DNA of 64,000 nucleotides from Doris montereyensis (GCA_037039925.1 JAXRKP010000120.1:114501-178500), one strand, 5' to 3'; shown: positions 13,501-25,305, counted from the stretch's first letter. The notes: a model not told the origin generated them from the letters alone. Numbers and translations: made by a program.

Positions 13501-16500
13501 TTCTATACATCCTTCTTACCTTAGCTGGGCTTGGAATTGACTCTAAATCTTGTCAGAGATAGATATTATGAACTGAGCTTTCCGTGTGTACTCTGCACAT
13601 TAGAATGGACAGATTATACTTCAGGGTTATTTTGGGCAAAATTCAACTTCACTATTAATAGTGGATAGAAATTTTAAAAAAAATTACTTTTCGTGTCAAT
13701 ACCTTGAAGTTAGTTAGTAATTGCGGGAGAAAATATTTGAAAAAAGTCATTTTTAATTAGTAACAAGTATCCTTAAGTAATTTTGAGAAATTCTTTTTCT
13801 TTTTTCTTGTCAAAAATTAAAACCGAAAAAATGACGAGAACCTTAGAGAAGTCTACATGATGGAACATTTGTTGTTTTTTTCCTCCACAGCTCAATATGT
13901 CAGATATTAAAATACCACCTCCCATTAAGACAGAGAATGTCCCTCTACCTCCAGGCACACCAAAGACTTCTGAGAGTGAAGCAGTAAGTAATGAAGTTTG
14001 TAATTTATACTTTTGAAAATGACAAGCTTGGGAATTAAGGACAAAGAGTGAATGAATATCAGCATGTCCCTAAATTATATAGTTGCATAATTCAAATTGT
14101 CCAGTTTCTGTTGTCCAGTCTTGTTCAGGTTGAAAAATTAAACATGATCAATCAATACAAGTTTTAGTTGTTTAATTTGTCTATATTCCAACTTGGCTAT
14201 GGGTAAACGTTGGCTATATTGTTTATATTTAGCTCTTTGAAGTTCATGTTATTTGCATGTCTCTAAACCTGCATCATTATTTTTCATTGGCAGTCAATAC
14301 ATTCAAAGTTGACTTTGTTTTTTCTCTACATGTATTATTTGCACATTGTAATGTACCGAGGCGTACGTTGTTATATGACAATCTCACTGTTTCAGAATGT
14401 GGTGGAGGATCTTACAGGCATTTTGTTACCGTTAAATCCCAAACCAGCTCCTGATAAAAGGTGAGAGTTGCAAGTGTAACTCTATAATATTAACATAAGC
14501 TGGCATTCTGCTACTATAAGTGATCTTTATAGGTGACATCAAGCTTTACTTTTTTTTTGCTGTTTGTGAGAGTAACATATGCATTTGATTCTCTACAGTA
14601 ATTGAAAGGCTCAATGGAAGGTAATGTGAAATTCATCTATGAGCCATTGTGAATGTGTTGGGTTTTTTTTGTAAGGCGTAAGAAAATGAGGCACAAAAAC
14701 AAATTGCAGGATGGTGCCGTATAGTATGACTCGGCCATAATTTGATCTTCATTGACAAACTTTTTTAAGACAGCATTGTATAGAAGCCGTTACACTTAAT
14801 TTATACAATGACGTGGCTTACATTTTGTCACAGTAACTTAATGTTGCATCTTTCATTCTCGCTCCAAATTCTATAGCAAGGAAATCGAGTTGGGTAAGAG
14901 CAGTGTCAGCTTCTCCTTCAGTAAGACTACCAGTAAAATTGCCATCATGCCGGCTTTCAACCAGGAAGAGCCAGAGCCTGTAGAACACCCACCCCCACGT
15001 CCACTTACTCGTATGTTGAGCAATGAGGAGGAGAACAAAGCCGGAAGCCTTGGTGAGAAATTGATTTATCCTTGTCCTGTTTCTAATTGAAATATTGATA
15101 GTAATTAAAGGGGTCGTTTCAATAGTGTGTCTGTCAATTTTTGTGAAAAACAAGATAGAGAGATCTCCTTAGGGAATGACAGAAAATTATGCTTCCCGGA
15201 AAGTGTGAAAATGATATGACGAATATACATCACGTTTAGTCGTTTAAAACTTAGAATTCCCAAAGCCAATTGTGCCAAAGTTCATGGTTTTTTGGCATTT
15301 TTTCTCTAAATGATGTAATTGTGACTTAGGCACACTATTGAAATTACCCCTTCAATTAGTTGTAAGAACAAACAGTGGTGATATTTTCCATCTGAAAAAG
15401 TGGCCGGTATGTCAAAATTCATCTGAACTCTTGTCTACATGTCGACCCGCATGTGGGCGGTTAGTAGCACGGCTGGCAGGTCCTTCTTTCCTTTGACTCT
15501 TTCACTTCTTTTTTATCTTGCTGTTTTCTCTTAATTCACCCTGAGATCACCACAATGGGGGACAGGGTAAACTTCAATTAAATAAACAATCGACTCACAT
15601 ATGACACTGTTCAGCATACTCCCTGTCTTATCTTTGTGCAGTAAATGGTTTTGCTGACAATGATATTAGATATTTACATTATTTTTCTTCTATAAATACT
15701 CTGTGTAAATGGGGTTTTTTCTTCACAGGTCTGCTGCATCCACCACTGAGCCAAATCCAGCCACCCCTTCCAACACCGACACAACCCCTGTTCCTAACTC
15801 AAATCCGCATCTTCTAGAACGATTTGTGAAGGTCACCTTGAGGAAAGACTCAAATGAGCAGATAGATTGGCCGATGGAAACCATCAGCTACACCAAAACA
15901 GCTCCCAGTGTTCACTATGCCTGCAATTTGTTACAAATTAACTTCAAAGATATTATGAAACTAAATTGTGGGGCACAGGAATTGAAAGACCCTAAAGCCA
16001 AAGACGATTTGCAGGGAGACAAAAGCAAAGAGGCTCCCATTGTTGGGGACGGTGGTGATGGGACAAATGCTAATGCTGATGGCAAAGATGCCAAAATCAA
16101 GAAAAACATTCTCACAAAAAAGAAGAAGAAAAAGAAGAGCTCTAAGGGAGATGGCGAAGAGAAAGGGGTGAAGAAGGAAAGGGTGAGGGTGATAAAGAAG
16201 CCGTTGCTGGAAACAAAGAGGAACAGGATGCCAAAGGAGAGAAAAAGAAGAAGAAGAAGAAAAGCGAAAGCATCGACATAAGAGTAAGAAAGATAAAGAC
16301 GGTGTTGGTGAACCCACGAAGGAGGGAGATGAAGGAAAAGACGGGAAAACTCGAAGGAAATCCAGAAGAAAGAGAAGTCACAAAGAAAAAGAAGGAGAGG
16401 AGGGCACGTAAAACAGGTGAAGGGAAGAAAGAAGGTGAAGAGACAGAAGCTGTTGTAAATGGTGAAAAGAAATCAAGTTCTCACAGACATAGCAAGAAGC

Positions 16501-19500
16501 GTAAGAGAAAGCATCATAGAAGGGGGTCCACTCGCTCCGAGAAGGGCAAAAATCTTAGTGCATCGGAAAGAGTCAAAGTAGAGAAAACTATTGATACTGT
16601 CAATGCCAAAAGAACCCAAAGTGAAAATTGACTATGATGAACAAGAGGACATGCATGTCCCTACAGAAGACGAGCAGGTCACAGGAGAGCCTAAAATTAA
16701 AAGATTCAGACGATCAAAGAAGAGACATCGCAGAAGCTCAGGACACCAGGATGCAGGCGAGGAAGTGGTTGTCAAAACAGAGGATATGGGTAAAGATATT
16801 CTCACGTTCACTATCAAAACACACAAGAAGATGAAAGAAGATGCTGCCCTATCCACTGAACCCATTTCTGCCGATGCTAGCAGGCCAGCGATAGTAGGTG
16901 GGAAGAAAGAAACTGAAACTCCTCCTGCCAATAAAACCCCGAATGGTGATGTAGTAGGGAAGAAGCGAGGAGCCAGCATTTCCAGTTTAGATGTTATCAC
17001 CCCTGCCAAAGTGCCTAAAGTAGAAAAATCGGACAACTCACAGGATACCTGGAGTAAGATGGAAAGCTTGTATGAAGAAAAGGAAGTAGAGGGCTCGAAA
17101 AGTAAATGGGACACGAGTGATAGTGATGCTGAGGATGCCTTACAAAAGACTATTGATGCGACAAATGCAGTCACGGAGGACAAGATGAAGCCAGAGCCTA
17201 AATTGGTCAATGGAAAGATCCCGCCTTTAGCAAAAAATTTGCTCAGTCCTAATGGTTTAATAGGATTCTTGTCAAACCTGTTAACCCAGCCATTAACCCA
17301 ACTGATGGAACCTCGAGCAAGAGCCAGCTTCATGAAGGCGAAACCAAAGAAAAAATCGTCAGCCAAGTCAGGGCATGAATCTAGAAGCAAACGAAGAAGT
17401 AATCACAGATCTTACAGTTCGTCTGATTGGTCCTCGTCAAGATCTCGACGCGTTCACATCGTTCCCGCTCTGGATCATACCGTAGCTACTCAGATGATTC
17501 CAGATACAGTGACTCAAGTCGATCTCACAGTCGCTCATCTCGAAGCTACAGTAGGAGCAGGTCTCGGCATCGGTATCGTCGAAGAAGGTCCTCATCCAGC
17601 CGTGGATATAGAAGTCATAGTTACAGTAGTCGTTCTAGTTCCAGCCGATCACGAAGTCGCTCTTATAGTAGATCGAGCACTTACTCCCGATCAAGGTCTA
17701 GAACTCGTGTGGCTAGATCCAAGTCCAGGAGCCTTTCTCGTCGTAAACCAAAGTTGAGGCCTGTCAAGTCACCAGTGTTACCTCCTTCAATCACGACCCT
17801 TACGGTTGCCCCAGTTCGGGCTCCACAGGCGGAGGTAAAGGTGACGGGAAGGGTGGAGGAGATGAGGGTCAGGCAGATGATATTCCTCTTCCAGCTAAAG
17901 ACGCAGCTGCCACTCCCTACAACTGAAGCTGAGGGAAAGGACAAGCCGATTCTCAATGACATTCTCTTCCAACTACAGATGGCAAAGTGGAGGGAAAAGA
18001 TAAGGTCGCTTCTACTGCTTCAGCTACAGAGACCAGTCAGGGGACTTCTTCCACGCCACAAACCACATCGGCACCTACAGTGGCAGATAGTACCAATACA
18101 TCCACTGTCGTCACAGGCAGTACCTCCGTTGCTGTCGCTGAAGTTCAAGGAGAGGGCGCCAGTGATCCCAATGATCTTTCAACTTATGATCAACAAGCGT
18201 ATAACCACTTGGGATATCAGTCTCATGACCCTTCTTTCTGTGAGGATACGGGTTATGATAGCTTTGAGTTTGATGGTTCTCTTGAGTACGACCAAGGGGC
18301 CTATGAGGACGGCCTGGATGACTATAACTACCCTCCAGATCCGTATCATCATCCTCCTCTCAGGCATCAAGGCCCCCAGGAATGCACCTCAGGGCCCACC
18401 CCCTCCTGGCTATCGAGGTCCACATTCCAGAATGTTTCCCCCTCATGACCCTAGATTTGGACCCCACCACCCAGGAATGGGCCCTCCACGCATGAGACCA
18501 AATGGGCCAATGGGGCCACATCCACCCATGGGTCCAAGGGGACTGAGACCGCCAATGGGACCCCCAGGCATGAGAGGTCCACCAAGAGGACCCCTTCGTG
18601 GACCACCTGGAATGAGAGGCCCTCCTGGAATGGGACCAGGCGGACCGCGGGGCCTGCTCAGGCCTGGGATGATGGGCCCTCAAGGACCCGGAGGCCCAAG
18701 ACCCAGGTTAGGGCTGCCACCACGCATGGGGCCACTGATGCCGGGCCAGGGTCCTGTCTCTGCGGCTGGCATGCGACACCGCATGGGCCACTTGCCACCT
18801 CATATGGCTGGTGCACCTAATACGAGAGATGGCCAGTTCCCTGCTCCAAGGCCAGGGATGCCCACCACCGTGGCCCCACGCCACCAGGTTATAGAGGCCC
18901 CGGCCTTCATTCAAACTTTAGCCAGCCCCCTCCACATTTCAGTCTACATCCACTCTCTGGAGCACACTCGAGCCAAGCCACCACCACAACAGCTCAGTCA
19001 GCAGCAGACACTGCTTGTAAAACCACCGACTCTTTGGAGCCTCCACCTTTGCCTCCTCCAAAACCACCAACACCTCAGCCTCCACCTCCACCCAAGAAGG
19101 AGGAGGAAAAGAAAGAAGACTTTAAGCCTATGGTGCCAGACATCCCTCCAGAGCAAGCAGAACAGTATAGAAAACTCAGGGTAAGTATTGTATTACAGAT
19201 TTGTTTTTAACTTACTGTATGCTAAAACAATAATGATTGAGATAGGAGAACAATCATGTACAGAAATTTGTGCTAGCAAGACAAAAAAACATGCTTTTAG
19301 GGCTGAAAAGAGAATGGAAAGAAAACCCATACACTTTAAACCAGCATGAATGCTAAGATTCCAGCATTCATGCTGAGATTGGCACTTCCTATGACCTCTC
19401 AACATGTAAAACACGTTCAGAGGACATAGATAACATAACTTCCATTTATTAGCGTTCTTTTGATCATGAAGACGGATGTATGTTACTGGGATTTTTTTTT

Positions 19501-20714
19501 TACAATTGACATTTGTGGTATCATTTTTATCGGTGTCATTTTTTATATGTATATATTTCAGTGGGGGGGGGGGTTGTTTCTTTTTTCTTTTTTAATGTCC
19601 TCAGGCTCCAGTGGCTAATGTTATGATATTTTTGTTTGATTACATTTTATTTTTCTGTGCCTTTTGCATTGTTGTAAAGAATCAATTTTTATATCTCACC
19701 TCTTCATTCCTGTTTAGTGATCCAATTTGTAATTTACATTTTCCTCCATGTTCTTTTTCAAACTGAATAGGAGCAAGCTCAGAAACATGCGAAAAAGCAG
19801 TTGAGGAGACAGGAACACCAAGCCAAAGGTGAACCAGACAGCAGTGACGAAGACGAGGAAGAATTAAGGAAGAGAGAAGACGAAGCCAATCTGGCTGCCG
19901 AGCAAAAAGAGATGGAAGAAGCAGCCCTCCTTGCCGCCCAGGGAGGTGAGAAAGTGGCTGTAGACGAAGGAGGAGCTATTCTCGTCCCCAACTCACCGTC
20001 TCCTTTAGTCCAGCAACAAGCCTTGTACATTCAACAACAGCATGTAGCTGCCAGCCCGTCCTATGGTCTGGTGTCGGCGGCTCACATGGTCCATGCGGCA
20101 CAGCCATCCATTCATGCTGCCTCCCCTATGACGGCCCCTGCCCACCATGCCCATCCTCACGCAGTAGCAGCAGCCTCTGCTGTACAACCTCAGTTGGTTC
20201 AGCTTCCCAATGGACAGATTGCCTACGCTACGCCCCATTCCATGCCACTCCAGGCCGGGCGCCCGTCATCGCCATGCCACACCAAGCCGTGGCAGGTATG
20301 CCCCACCAGGTGGTCCTTTCAGCAGGAGGAGTGCCGGGTCATGTACAGATGTCCCACCCCGTGTCGGGTGCTCAGTACGTATCTCACATGATGGCCATGC
20401 ACGCACAGGCACAGGCTCAAGCTCAAGCCCAGGCCCAGGCCGCCCAGGTTCAAGCCCATGCTCAAGCCCAGGCAGCCCAGGTGCAGGCGGCCCAGATGCA
20501 GGCGGCTCAGGTTCAGGCAGCTCATGCTCAGGCACAAGCTCAAGCCCAGGCCCAGGCTCAGGCGCAGGCTCAAGTCCAAGCTCAACTGCAAGGTCTTCAT
20601 GGAATACCTGGCGTCCACCACATGGCAGCACAGCATGTTTTACCGGCAGGAGCGGCCATGCAACCGCACGGATCTTTCATCTTGATGCCACGGATTGCTC
20701 GTCCTCACATCTGA
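10496..20714 (+). CDS. GPATCH8: GPATCH8-like (ZNF804/GPATCH8 family) nuclear protein, 3' part of gene
   Basis: Nine exons with GT-AG borders: 10496-10578, 11150-11371, 12344-12493, 13126-13319, 13891-13983, 14396-14460, 14877-15052, 15729-19180, 19771-20714. Assignment rests on four blocks shared with animal GPATCH8 in the right order. These are 'SSVSFSFSKTTSKIA' in exon 7; 'IDWPMETISYTK' then 'SVHYACNLLQINFK' at the start of exon 8; an RS domain; and 'EQAEQYRKLREQAQKHAK' across exons 8/9, before an Ala/Gln/His-rich tail. The family has an N-terminal G-patch and a C2H2 finger, both upstream of this window, and is linked to RNA processing. The coding frame is broken about a dozen times, mostly in A/G- or C/G-rich runs, so the true protein must be rebuilt from cDNA. 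In-frame nonsense unrelated to a shift was not seen. The C-terminal stop is TGA at 20712-20714. Confidence 0.85.
11150..11371 (+). CDS. GPATCH8: GPATCH8-like exon 2 of window
   Basis: 74 codons, phase 0 at both ends, acceptor CAG and donor GTTAGT. The product is acidic and Ser/Thr/Pro-rich (QDEDESLLLETPDSS...), probably disordered. The open frame reads on beyond the donor into intron. The following intron contains a tRNA-derived SINE. Confidence 0.75.
11408..11720 (+). mobile_element. tRNA-derived SINE, family B, in GPATCH8-like intron
   Basis: The head contains 'ggtggtgggttcg', a degenerate box-B-like motif. The body contains 'tgcacgttaaagatccca' and 'cagggcagtttgggcaaaat', a core shared with the copy at 25765-26090 ('tgcacgttaaagattcatt', 'cagggcagtctgagcaaaat'). 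The tail is G-rich near 11721-11740. Confidence 0.75.
12344..12493 (+). CDS. GPATCH8: GPATCH8-like exon 3 of window
   Basis: Exactly 50 codons, phase 0 to 0, acceptor 'cccatcag', donor GTCAGC. Basic and Ser/Thr-rich (SPVKTEAKIKSTSVTPR...). Confidence 0.75.
12629..12790 (+). mobile_element. hAT/Charlie-like transposon end fragment
   Basis: Begins 'caggagttcccaaactgcgg', which resembles the terminal repeat of hAT-Charlie elements (CAGNGGTTCCCAAACT type), followed by repeated 'gggtcatga'-like motifs. No matching right end was found, so it appears truncated. It lies in the intron between exons 3 and 4. Confidence 0.55.
13126..13319 (+). CDS. GPATCH8: GPATCH8-like exon 4 of window, one frame break
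   Basis: Acceptor 'cttaaacag', donor GTGTGT. Reads PASVLGSSPSKQIDEVATIP... and hits a stop just after 'DPIVSFR'. Shifting by one base at the TTT near 13284 restores 'PLTEAESVCHE' up to the donor. The length (194) is one short of a multiple of three, as expected for a single missing base. Confidence 0.7.
13891..13983 (+). CDS. GPATCH8: GPATCH8-like exon 5 of window
   Basis: 31 codons, phase 0 to 0, acceptor 'tcctccacag', donor GTAAGT. Reads LNMSDIKIPPPIKTENVPLP...; the IKxE pattern could be a sumoylation site (inference). Confidence 0.75.
14396..14460 (+). CDS. GPATCH8: GPATCH8-like exon 6 of window
   Basis: 65 bases, phase 0 in and phase 2 out, donor GTGAGA. Reads NVVEDLTGILLPLNPKPAPDK. The split AG/C codon joins cleanly to exon 7. 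Confidence 0.75.
14877..15052 (+). CDS. GPATCH8: GPATCH8-like exon 7 of window, conserved SFSF block
   Basis: Reads SKEIELGKSSVSFSFSKTTS..., corresponding to the family's conserved 'GVSFSFAKK' segment. Donor 'ttg|gtgaga' leaves phase 1, which does not match the best acceptor of exon 8 (phase 2 needed). One base is therefore probably wrong in one of the two exons, or an alternative acceptor at 15760 is used. Confidence 0.8.
15109..15351. mobile_element. piggyBac-like MITE candidate in intron
   Basis: Long terminal inverted repeats: left 'aggggtcgtttcaatagtgt', right the complement of 'aggggtaatttcaatagtgt'. The left flank is TTAA and the right flank TCAA, close to the TTAA target of piggyBac elements. 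About 243 bp with no coding frame. Confidence 0.55.
15470..15600 (+). repeat. Dispersed 'module D' repeat
   Basis: Carries the signature 'ggtccttctttcctttgact', then 'cttaattcaccctgagatca' and '...gacagggtaaacttcaatt'. At least seven relatives occur elsewhere (23947, 24270, 25095, 25166, 26490, 34765, 35438). Probably the 3' part of a SINE or other retroposon. Confidence 0.6.
15729..19180 (+). CDS. GPATCH8: GPATCH8-like large exon: conserved block, K-rich, RS and GP-rich regions
   Basis: Strong acceptor 'ttttttcttcacag' and donor AGG|GTAAGT. Order of content: conserved 'IDWPMETISYTKTAPSVHY' near 15860-15920; Lys/Glu-rich tract (16100-16560); 'EPKVKIDYDEQED' (about 16620) and a Ser/Thr-rich acidic linker; RS domain (17440-17740); acidic Tyr/Asp segment 'DPSFCEDTGYDSFEFDGSL' (18229-18285); Gly-Pro-Met-Arg repeats (18370-18880); Pro-rich 'PPPLPPPKPPTPQPPPPP' (about 19043-19097); then 'VPDIPPEQAEQYRKLR'. 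Frame switches are needed near 16165, 16255, 16400, 16605, 17448, 17805, 17920, 17968, 18370 and 18880. RS domains usually mediate splicing-factor contacts and speckle localisation; that role here is inferred from the family. Confidence 0.82.
19771..20714 (+). CDS. GPATCH8: GPATCH8-like terminal exon with Gln-Ala repeat
   Basis: Acceptor 'aaactgaatag' in phase 0. It starts with the conserved 'EQAQKHAKKQLRRQ' coiled segment, then acidic 'PDSSDEDEEELRKRE', His/Ala-rich sequence, and a long Gln-Ala dipeptide tract (20405-20590). It ends with 'GSFILMPRIARPHI' and TGA, comparable to the family's Ala/His-rich C-terminus. One frame break near 20262 separates '...SMPLQAGRP' from 'VIAMPHQAVAGMPHQ'. 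Confidence 0.85.
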
Positions 20715-23700
20715 AATTTGAGGAGCGTCGCCAAAGAGGACAATACCACAAAGTGCTTTCCTTACGCTAAAGGATTGTGATTCATGGCTCAACCCAAGCT
20801 CCTGAAAAAAAAAAAGTTAAATGAGGGTCCTCTATTTAAAAGCCAATACCTGTGATCATTGTGACAGTGATGTGACCTCAAAAAATGTGTATGTATATTG
20901 CTGTCTGTGACACCAGTGTGACCCAGTCGTCTTTTGCTTCTTGCGTCTTTGTTTCATGCATTCATAACTCTGGATCAAACTATGTTAAAAATCTCTCCCT
21001 CCCCTCCCTTTAATGAAAACGTTTCATTGTTGAATAATTGATTACTGAACTAGTACATGCTTTCATTCTCTGTTCTCTGTCCGATTTTCTCTCAGTGTTG
21101 GATGAACATGATGGAATCATACAATTCTTAAAAAAAGGGTTTGTGTAATAACATATAATGGTCATCCTTAAATGAAATGAGAAAAGTCTTAAGCATTTAA
21201 TTTTGATGCTGAGGTTGATGTTGTTTTTAGTTCTATATGATTTCTTGGAAAGAAAAAAAACAAAAATTATTTCTGTATTGTAGTTGTGACTTAAAAATAT
21301 TAATTGTGAGTTCCTCTGTTGTCTGCGGTATTTTGAAGTTGCTTGAAATCCAGTGAGAGAATTGTTAATTGCCTGGTTCTATTATTATCAAGATTTTGTT
21401 TCTTGTAAGCTGTGCATGATGCTTTTCATGTTGGATTTATGCAGCAAGCATGTTACAAGTTTCAGGAAAGATAGACCCTAATGCTGCTCTTGCTTTCATC
21501 CAAAATAGCTTACTTGCTTTATTTGTTATGATATGGAGTGAATGTCGTGCTGTTTTTCAGTTTTAAGTGCCTCATTTACTTTGATGCCTGCTGTGTCATG
21601 CTTATCATTTTTTGTTAATCATTACTGTTTTGTTTTCATTTTTTCTTCTTACCCGTTATAATATTATATGTGTTATGTTGAGTCAGCCTTCCATTAAGTG
21701 TTCTCTCTTGCGTGACTGTCTTTGTTTTTCATGCTTCAGATATTGCTACAGCTTGATTGTCCTTAGTAAACTGGTGTCGCTTCTCCTAGCTGACAACTGT
21801 TTGTATGCCTTTCAGTGTATTACTGCCAATCTCCTGTTGATTATTGTTCCTTCTATGCATCACTGTCTATGAACTATTGGTCCATGATTAAACAACTTAA
21901 TTCCTTCTCCCTGTTCTTATTTAGACTGGTGTGGTATCAACTTAAGGAATACTTTTATTCCCTTACGTCTTTGTGGAGACAATCATGAAAAATCAAGAAT
22001 GTAGCTCATAAATCAGGAAAGAGTTACTGTGGTAAATGATGGATGAATGGTTAATATATCATTTTCATTTGTAATATTTATAAATTTCATAAACCTTGAA
22101 ATGTACATCAAGAGTGACTGTATGACATGTAATATAATGTAAAAATAATTTTTATCTCAGATGGATCGGCAGGGGTCATGTAATTACGTTACTATGAATA
22201 TCTGCAATGGAGTTGGAGGTTTATCGGTTGCTTGATGTTTTTATAAGAATGTATTGAATACAAGGAAACTGAAATCTTCATTTGTAGTATTGAGATATAT
22301 CTTAATTAACACACATTTGTACGTAGTCATTTTTTCTCTTCATGGCATGCTGCATTACCATTCTAGTTATTAGCTTTAACATTCATCTTTAGATCGCCAT
22401 GCCGGTCCACACTCTCACAGTCACATACATGTTGTGCATGGTCAAAAGCGTGTAGTTAGTTTTGTCTTGTTGAAGAGCCATTTTTGTTTTCTCATTACGA
22501 CATAAAGGAATGTTACTGATTCAATTGTTAGTCCTCTTGTCACTGAAGAAAGGGGTGCACAGCCAGAAATCTTTTCTGTTCTGTCCTGTCTCGTTCTTTT
22601 AGTAGGCCTTTGATTTCCATTTTTATCTTCTCATCTTTTACATAATACATGAATTATTGTAATGTCCACTTATGATTGAGTTGTGTCGACAAAATATACA
22701 GGAACTCTATTGAATGATAATAACTATTTAAAATTACTGAGGTTCACTGATTCACAGCGATGGTGGGATCATCTACAGGGACATGGAATCTTTGAACTAT
22801 CATTTTTGATTTTACAAACGATCCGTTTGAATAAGTTTAAGTCAGGGAATCTATGTTGTCTCCTCAGGTGAAAAGATACATGATGTAATTTTTGAGATGA
22901 CAAATGACAGGAGAGTAGATGGGCTGAAATAAAATGATTTAAAGAGGGAGAAAGAATTTGTAGTGAAAACCCCATGGAAACATTTTCAATACCTTCTGTA
23001 TTTTCAGGCCTTATGCGTGTTTTGTCCTTAGTCTCATTCACTTCCTCATGGGTATTAGGTTGTGGTTTGTTGGTGTTGTTAGGATTGTAACATCTGCCAT
23101 GTTTATGTTAGTGTGATATCATTATTTTTTTATTTTTTAGGGGGGGGGGGTTGTTTTTTATGTTAAAACAATTTTTTGGGGAGGTTTAACTTTCCAATCT
23201 AGTCATTGCTTACGTGAATCAAGTTTTGTATTTTATTTATGATTATGTATTCACTTCATCATGATTGCTCAGTCTCTTTCCTCGTTAAAAATATTGACTT
23301 TTTAATTTATTGGTTATCTTTTTTATTGCATGATTTTGCTACTGTATTGTAAACAGATGGTACCTGATCAGCTTTGAGAGAGTCTTAATATAATCCTTGT
23401 CGTGCTGTAAAAGATTCTAGATTTCTGTTTTTCCTACTGTTGTGAAATTCCATAGTCACAGTAATTGAATTGAGTTGATATCACTTATTGTTATATATAT
23501 ATGATTATGATCATGTGTGCAAGAAAAAAACCAGTGTACAAGTTATCAAGTCTTATGAATTGTTTTTAGTGTGTGTTTAGAAATTCAGTTATGTGGTTTA
23601 TTTTTATTCTCTTATGTTCTTGCATGAATTGTAATGAATGCTATGAATATGTAGTAAGACTAGATTCCTATTCTTTTCCTTGATCTTGTCTTTATTTCCT

Positions 23701-23760
23701 GTCATTGTTTAAGATAAAAATTAATGAATAAATCACCATGCGTTTAAGCTGTTGTTTCAC
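20715..23760 (+). other. Probable long 3' UTR of the GPATCH8-like gene
   Basis: No coding frame of note. An AATAAA hexamer stands at 23727-23732 with T-rich sequence and GTGTTTT downstream; another AATAAA is near 22929. UTR extent is inference; cDNA would define it. A G-run at 23142-23151 is the only oddity. Confidence 0.4.
23727..23732 (+). terminator. Candidate polyadenylation signal AATAAA
   Basis: Canonical hexamer about 3 kb after the GPATCH8-like stop, followed by T/GT-rich sequence. An earlier hexamer near 22929 is an alternative. Confidence 0.35.
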
Positions 23761-23946
23761 TTAAAATCTTTTTATTATTGTCTTCATGTTTTCTTTCTGG
23801 CCCTTTTTGTGTTTTACTTTTCGATTTCACTTCAGTGCAAAGCCTGTTCATAATAAGGATTTTTGATATATGTCTTTTTATATATGTGTGTGCTGTCACT
23901 GTCTGTATCTCTGTCTGTCAGTCTCTCACTGTCTGTCTGTTTGTGT

Positions 23947-24085
23947 AGGTGGTTGATTGGTAGCTGCTCGCAAGTCCTACTTCTTTCTTTTCACTCTTTT
24001 CATATTGCTCTTTCCTCATTCTCTTAATGCACCCTAAGATTACCGCATATGATGGATGGAGAACATGTCGATGAAACAAGCTCTC
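23947..24085 (+). repeat. Module D repeat copy
   Basis: Shows 'gcaagtcctacttctttctt', 'cttaatgcaccctaagatta', and '...gatgaaacaag', the same order as other copies. Followed by a (CT)n tract. Confidence 0.6.
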
Positions 24086-24097
24086 TGATGGTTTCTC

Positions 24098-24149
24098 TGT
24101 CTGTCTCTCTCTCTGTCTGTCTCTGTCTCTCTCTCTTCTCTCTCTCTCT

Positions 24150-24190
<41 letters not shown>

Positions 24191-24235
24191 ACTCTCTCTC
24201 TCTCCCTCCCCCCCCCCCCCCCCTCTCCTCTCCCT
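24098..24235 (+). repeat. (CT)n microsatellite with C-run
   Basis: CTCT/CTGT repeats ending in a run of about 17 C at 24206-24222. Spurious Arg-Glu frames arise on the other strand. Confidence 0.95.
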
Positions 24236-24739
24236 CACTATTTGAATTTGCTGTGCATGTGCGAGTGGTTGGCAGTTTACTGGTAGGTCCTACTTCTTTC
24301 ATTTTGCTATGCTATATAATTATAATGCATTTAATTCACATTCATTGAGCTCAACACATATGGTAATGATCATGATAGTGGTAGATACTAAGACAGGGTC
24401 AATCATGATTATCAATGGAACAACAAAACTTTGTGGTCATGGGTGTCTCCTTTTTTAGCTCCGTCCTTTCTGAGGACATGGTGTATTCCTGGCGAATACG
24501 GCCAAACTGTATTCATACAGCAAAATGTCCTCGGCAATGTTCTAAAATAAAAAATGGGAACTATTCACACACAGGTTTGGAAGATGCTGGTAGGTCCTAC
24601 TCCTTTCCTTTCACTGGACAGTCGGTGAGCCTGCGCTTGTGCAGGGATACGAACGATATAAATCCATCTTTATCGTTTATCTTGCTGTATTCTTTTAAGA
24701 ATCATGTCTAGCTTACAGACATTAATTAACAAAATGTCT

Positions 24740-25105
24740 ATGAAACACCCAAAAAATTCACTGGCCAGAAACCATTACAAATGAAGATATATGTCAAGAA
24801 ACAAAACAGAAGCAAAATAGAAGAATTAAAGAAAAGGCGTTGGTAGTGGATTGGACACACTTTGAGGAGACCACCAATAAACATCACGCAACAAGCTTTA
24901 GCACATAGAATCGGCAGGGCCACAGAAAAGATCATTATATTCATGATGAAGAGAACTGGAGAAGGAGTTGAAGGATGTGGGGATGTCTTGGAAAGAGATT
25001 GAAAAGATGGCATAGGACAGGGATCGCTGGAGGGCTCTTGGTACTGGCCTATGCCCCACGAAGAGTGACACTAGTGACAGGGCATGATGATGATGATCCT
25101 CTTCA
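24740..25105 (+). mobile_element. RTE-like non-LTR retrotransposon, 3' end fragment with (TGA)n tail
   Basis: Frame-broken translation shows the RT C-terminal signature: 'WPETITNEDICQETKQKQ', then in other frames 'WIGHTLRRPP', 'WKEIEKMAQDRDRWRALG' and 'LCPTKSDTSDRA', ending in a stop inside 'gggcatgatgatgatgat'. A simple TGA/ATG tail after the stop is typical of RTE-clade elements. It is 5'-truncated and several frameshifts make it inactive. Confidence 0.75.
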
Positions 25106-25305
25106 TTTACCCTGAGATCACTGCATACCATGGTAGACGGAAAATTTTCAACGAAACAAGCGAAAGGTCCTACTTTTCACTCCTTTCACTCTTTCAATTC
25201 CTTTTACTCTTTTCTTACTTTTACTCATTCATCTTGCTATTTCCTCTTAACTCGTCCTGAGCTAATCGCAAATGGTGGACAGGATAAATGTCAATGAAAC
25301 AAACA
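25090..25305 (+). repeat. Two adjacent module D copies
   Basis: 'ttaccctgagatcactgcat...ggtagacgg...acgaaacaag' (25100-25162), then 'aggtcctacttttcactcct...tggtggacaggataaatgtca...gaaacaaacaaa' (25164-25307). Confidence 0.6.

Noticed and set aside
17987..18448. Separate acidic protein
   Set aside because: It is the GPATCH8-like coding sequence read after a frame break and joins conserved segments on both sides.
20210..20770. Ser/Gly/Pro-rich protein in the terminal exon
   Set aside because: Shadow frame of the Gln-Ala repeat; the frame ending in ...LMPRIARPHI is the one that fits the family.
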